Source of the DNA: an uncultured Eubacterium sp.
Lineage (GTDB): Bacteria; Bacillota; Clostridia; Lachnospirales; Lachnospiraceae
NCBI GenBank assembly: GCA_945939115.1
Contig: CAMEVC010000016.1
Location: 1 to 54,592 of the forward strand
Direction of reading: 5' to 3'
DNA: 54,592 nt
Below are positions 52,184 through 54,592 of the stretch, in pieces. Position numbers and translations under genes: made by a program. The notes beneath the pieces were generated by a model. The model saw only the letters and a program-made list of their open reading frames with translations, was not told the DNA's origin and did no database searches. How positions within the stretch are numbered: position 1 is the stretch's first letter; each line of letters begins with the position of its first letter.

Positions 52184-53164
52184 ATGAGTTATAAAAAAAC
52201 AGATGCTTTGATGAGACATTTACGAGATAGTGGAATTTCAATACAGGGAGCAAAACAGAAACGCCAACTTATTAATACAGGATATTTTCATGGATATAAG
52301 GGATACCGTTTTTTTGGAAATGCTCAGAGACGATTACCATTTACATCATATGATGAAATATATGCTACTATTCAGTATGATTCTGATTTGAAGGCATTGT
52401 TGTATGGGAAAATGATGTTTATTGAGACTGCAGTAAAAAATATTGCATTAGAAAGCATATTGGTAAATTCTAATTCGGAATCTATTCAGGATATGTACGA
52501 TAAGGTTGTCAGCTGTTACAACAACGCACCGGATTCAGCGACTACAGAGCAAAAAAGGAAATTGCAACAGAATAAGCTCAATTTACAGAATTCTATTCAG
52601 GCTAGTCTTGCATATGCATATAAGAAGAATAATCCCAAGATAACACATTTCTATAATAATATTGGATATTCAGATGTTCCGATATGGGCTTTATTTGAAA
52701 TAATGACAATGGGTGATTTAGGATACTTATTATCATGCCTTACATATGATGTTAGAGATGATATTTCAAAACGTTTATCTCTAAATGTATCCTGTGATAC
52801 AGATAGACAATTAATTTACAAATATATCTATACATTAAAAGATTTACGAAATGCGATTGCACATAATGCGGTAGTTTTCGATACCAGATTTAGAAATATT
52901 GATCCTAGCAATGCAATGAAACAATGCTTAAAGCTTGAGATTAAATTGCCATATGTAAATTTTAAAACAATTGGCGATTACATTATTCTTATGTGCTACT
53001 ATATGAAGATGCTGAAGGTATCAAAGACGGAAATAAAAATATTTATTCGGGAGTTTGAAAAGATAACAGATAATTATAGACAAGCTGTTAATCCTAGTGT
53101 CGCCGCGATAGTTATTCATCCAGATTTGGCATCAAGAATGAATATATTGAAAAACTTTATATAA
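52184..53164 (+). CDS. Abi family (AbiD/F-type) abortive infection protein
   Basis: This 326-residue soluble protein belongs to the Abi_2 group of phage-defence proteins. Typical features are the N-terminal GYFHGYKGYRF segment, an IETAVKNIAL helix, and the HEPN-like R-x4-H motif in LKDLRNAIAHNAVVFDTR (near 223-240), the proposed RNase site. The mechanism in this family is abortive growth arrest on phage infection, probably by RNA cleavage; that is family knowledge, not shown here. AAGGAGG precedes the ATG. It lies between a tRNA and an rRNA operon next to an IS remnant, a common setting for transferred defence genes, and is AT-richer than its neighbours. Confidence 0.87.
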   Translation: MSYKKTDALMRHLRDSGISIQGAKQKRQLINTGYFHGYKGYRFFGNAQRRLPFTSYDEIYATIQYDSDLKALLYGKMMFIETAVKNIALESILVNSNSESIQDMYDKVVSCYNNAPDSATTEQKRKLQQNKLNLQNSIQASLAYAYKKNNPKITHFYNNIGYSDVPIWALFEIMTMGDLGYLLSCLTYDVRDDISKRLSLNVSCDTDRQLIYKYIYTLKDLRNAIAHNAVVFDTRFRNIDPSNAMKQCLKLEIKLPYVNFKTIGDYIILMCYYMKMLKVSKTEIKIFIREFEKITDNYRQAVNPSVAAIVIHPDLASRMNILKNFI

Positions 53165-53213
53165 AAACTTGCATTTTTTCAATGTATATTGTATATTATA
53201 GATACTAATTGGG

Positions 53214-53263
53214 GTATGCATTTGCGGATGCATACTTGAGAGAGCCGGAGCAATCCGGCTCTC
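53214..53263 (+). terminator. Two adjacent hairpins after the Abi gene
   Basis: GTATGCAT/ATGCATAC (53214-53221, 53228-53235) is followed by GAGAGCCGG/CCGGCTCTC (53240-53248, 53255-53263). The second is GC-rich with only TTGC after it, so terminator function is likely but not certain. Confidence 0.6.
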
Positions 53264-53296
53264 TTGCATTATAAGCCATAACATGGATTTATAACA

Positions 53297-53339
53297 AAAA
53301 AAGCTGTAAGTTGAATAAAATTCAGCTTACAGCTTTTTT
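53297..53339. terminator. Strong bidirectional-type terminator before the rRNA operon
   Basis: A stem of about 19 bp with one G-T pair is flanked by A and T runs. It insulates the rRNA promoter from upstream transcription. Confidence 0.85.
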
Positions 53340-53475
53340 CATGTATAACATAATGGTTAATGATTAATAAAAAGTAACAATAAGAGCATAAATAGTATGT
53401 CAGAAAGACAAATAAACAATATGTTGTGGTAGAAAATAAAATAAAAAAAAGAATCGAAAAAAATTGAAAAAACTG

Positions 53476-53504
53476 TTGACAATGGGTATCCACAATGATA
53501 TTAT
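53476..53504 (+). promoter_or_regulatory. rRNA operon promoter
   Basis: A perfect TTGACA (53476-53481), a 17-base spacer and TATTAT (53499-53504) lie about 300 bases upstream of the 16S gene. A run of A-rich sequence just upstream could serve as an UP element. Confidence 0.85.
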
Positions 53505-53810
53505 ATACAAGTCGCCGCGGTAAACGGCGGTGCGAAAAGCCTTAAAACATCAGATAAATACTGGGTTTTAACTTTTTCTTTAACTTGTAGTTCTTTGATA
53601 ATTGAATAGAAAGACAACCTTGAAATTCTTTGAGAATTTTATGATTCATTAATGAATCTTGCGAGTATCGAAAGATACACGAACCAAAACAGTAAAGTCC
53701 AATCAAGCATTCTGCTTGATGGTAAAACTATTAAAGCTAGTTAGTTTAATACTGACGAGGCAGACTTAAACAAGTTGCTTTAGCAGCTTGAAATGTTCAA
53801 CGAACATTTT
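53505..53810 (+). other. rRNA leader region
   Basis: The leader contains AGTTCTTTGATAATTGAATAG, close to the boxA-type antitermination and leader sequence of Firmicute rRNA operons. Hairpins AAGTTGC/GCAGCTT-like and AAATGTTC/GAACATTT lie directly before the mature 16S end and are likely parts of the processing stem. The last of these is followed by TTTTT and could mimic a terminator. No gene is present. Confidence 0.65.

Positions 53811-54592
<782 letters not shown>

Overview
The window looks like the replication-origin region of a low-GC, motile, pectin-degrading Firmicute of the family Lachnospiraceae. The combination of a cell-wall-anchored pectinesterase, flagellin and a cluster XIVa-type 16S rRNA suggests Lachnospira (Eubacterium) eligens or a close relative. 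The genus call is inference from gene content and 16S appearance; no database search was run.

Layout. 0-4.1 kb: a surface pectinesterase and a divergent AraC-type regulator. 4.2-9.4 kb: a flagellar block (fliS, flagellin, a large FliK-like protein) with a near-consensus sigma-28 promoter. 9.5-18.6 kb: glycogen branching enzyme, a divergent MraY-like transferase, a DEDDh exonuclease, tRNA-Arg(CCT), a chemoreceptor, a DUF3881-like protein and an HD-GYP protein. 18.7-22.4 kb: adhE under a strong promoter with a Rex-type operator at the expected start of transcription, followed by an APH-fold kinase. 22.5-28.3 kb: serS, DUF4446, parB, parA with two exact parS sites, and a cytosolic DegS/DegU-like two-component pair. 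28.6-37.1 kb: an alpha/beta-hydrolase-fold protein lacking the usual nucleophile serine, then the conserved leftward origin cluster rsmG, mnmG, mnmE, jag, yidC, yidD, rnpA, rpmH. 37.2-39.2 kb: bipartite oriC with DnaA boxes on both sides of dnaA. 39.2-46.2 kb: dnaN, a YaaA-type S4 protein, recF, gyrB, gyrA. 46.3-51.4 kb: two overlapping paralogous esterases, a two-subunit class I fumarase and a wall-anchored VWA protein. 51.5-54.6 kb: tRNA-Ser(GCT), a decayed IS200 transposase, an Abi/HEPN defence gene and the start of an rRNA operon that runs off the right edge.

Most genes point away from oriC. The rightward genes left of the origin (AraC regulator, mraY-like, adhE with its kinase, the degenerate hydrolase) are exceptions and look like independent units. 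The densest origin biology is the set of DnaA boxes outside oriC (22.4 and 29.6 kb), the parS sites near parA, and a parS-like site inside the histidine kinase gene.

The least explained items are: two long nested hairpin elements (22.23-22.38 kb and 36.68-36.81 kb) with unrelated stems but a shared apical core; a 20-base DnaA-box-containing repeat found twice, once in a terminator loop; twin palindromes at 14.0 kb; and the serine-less hydrolase beside the chromosome-partition genes.
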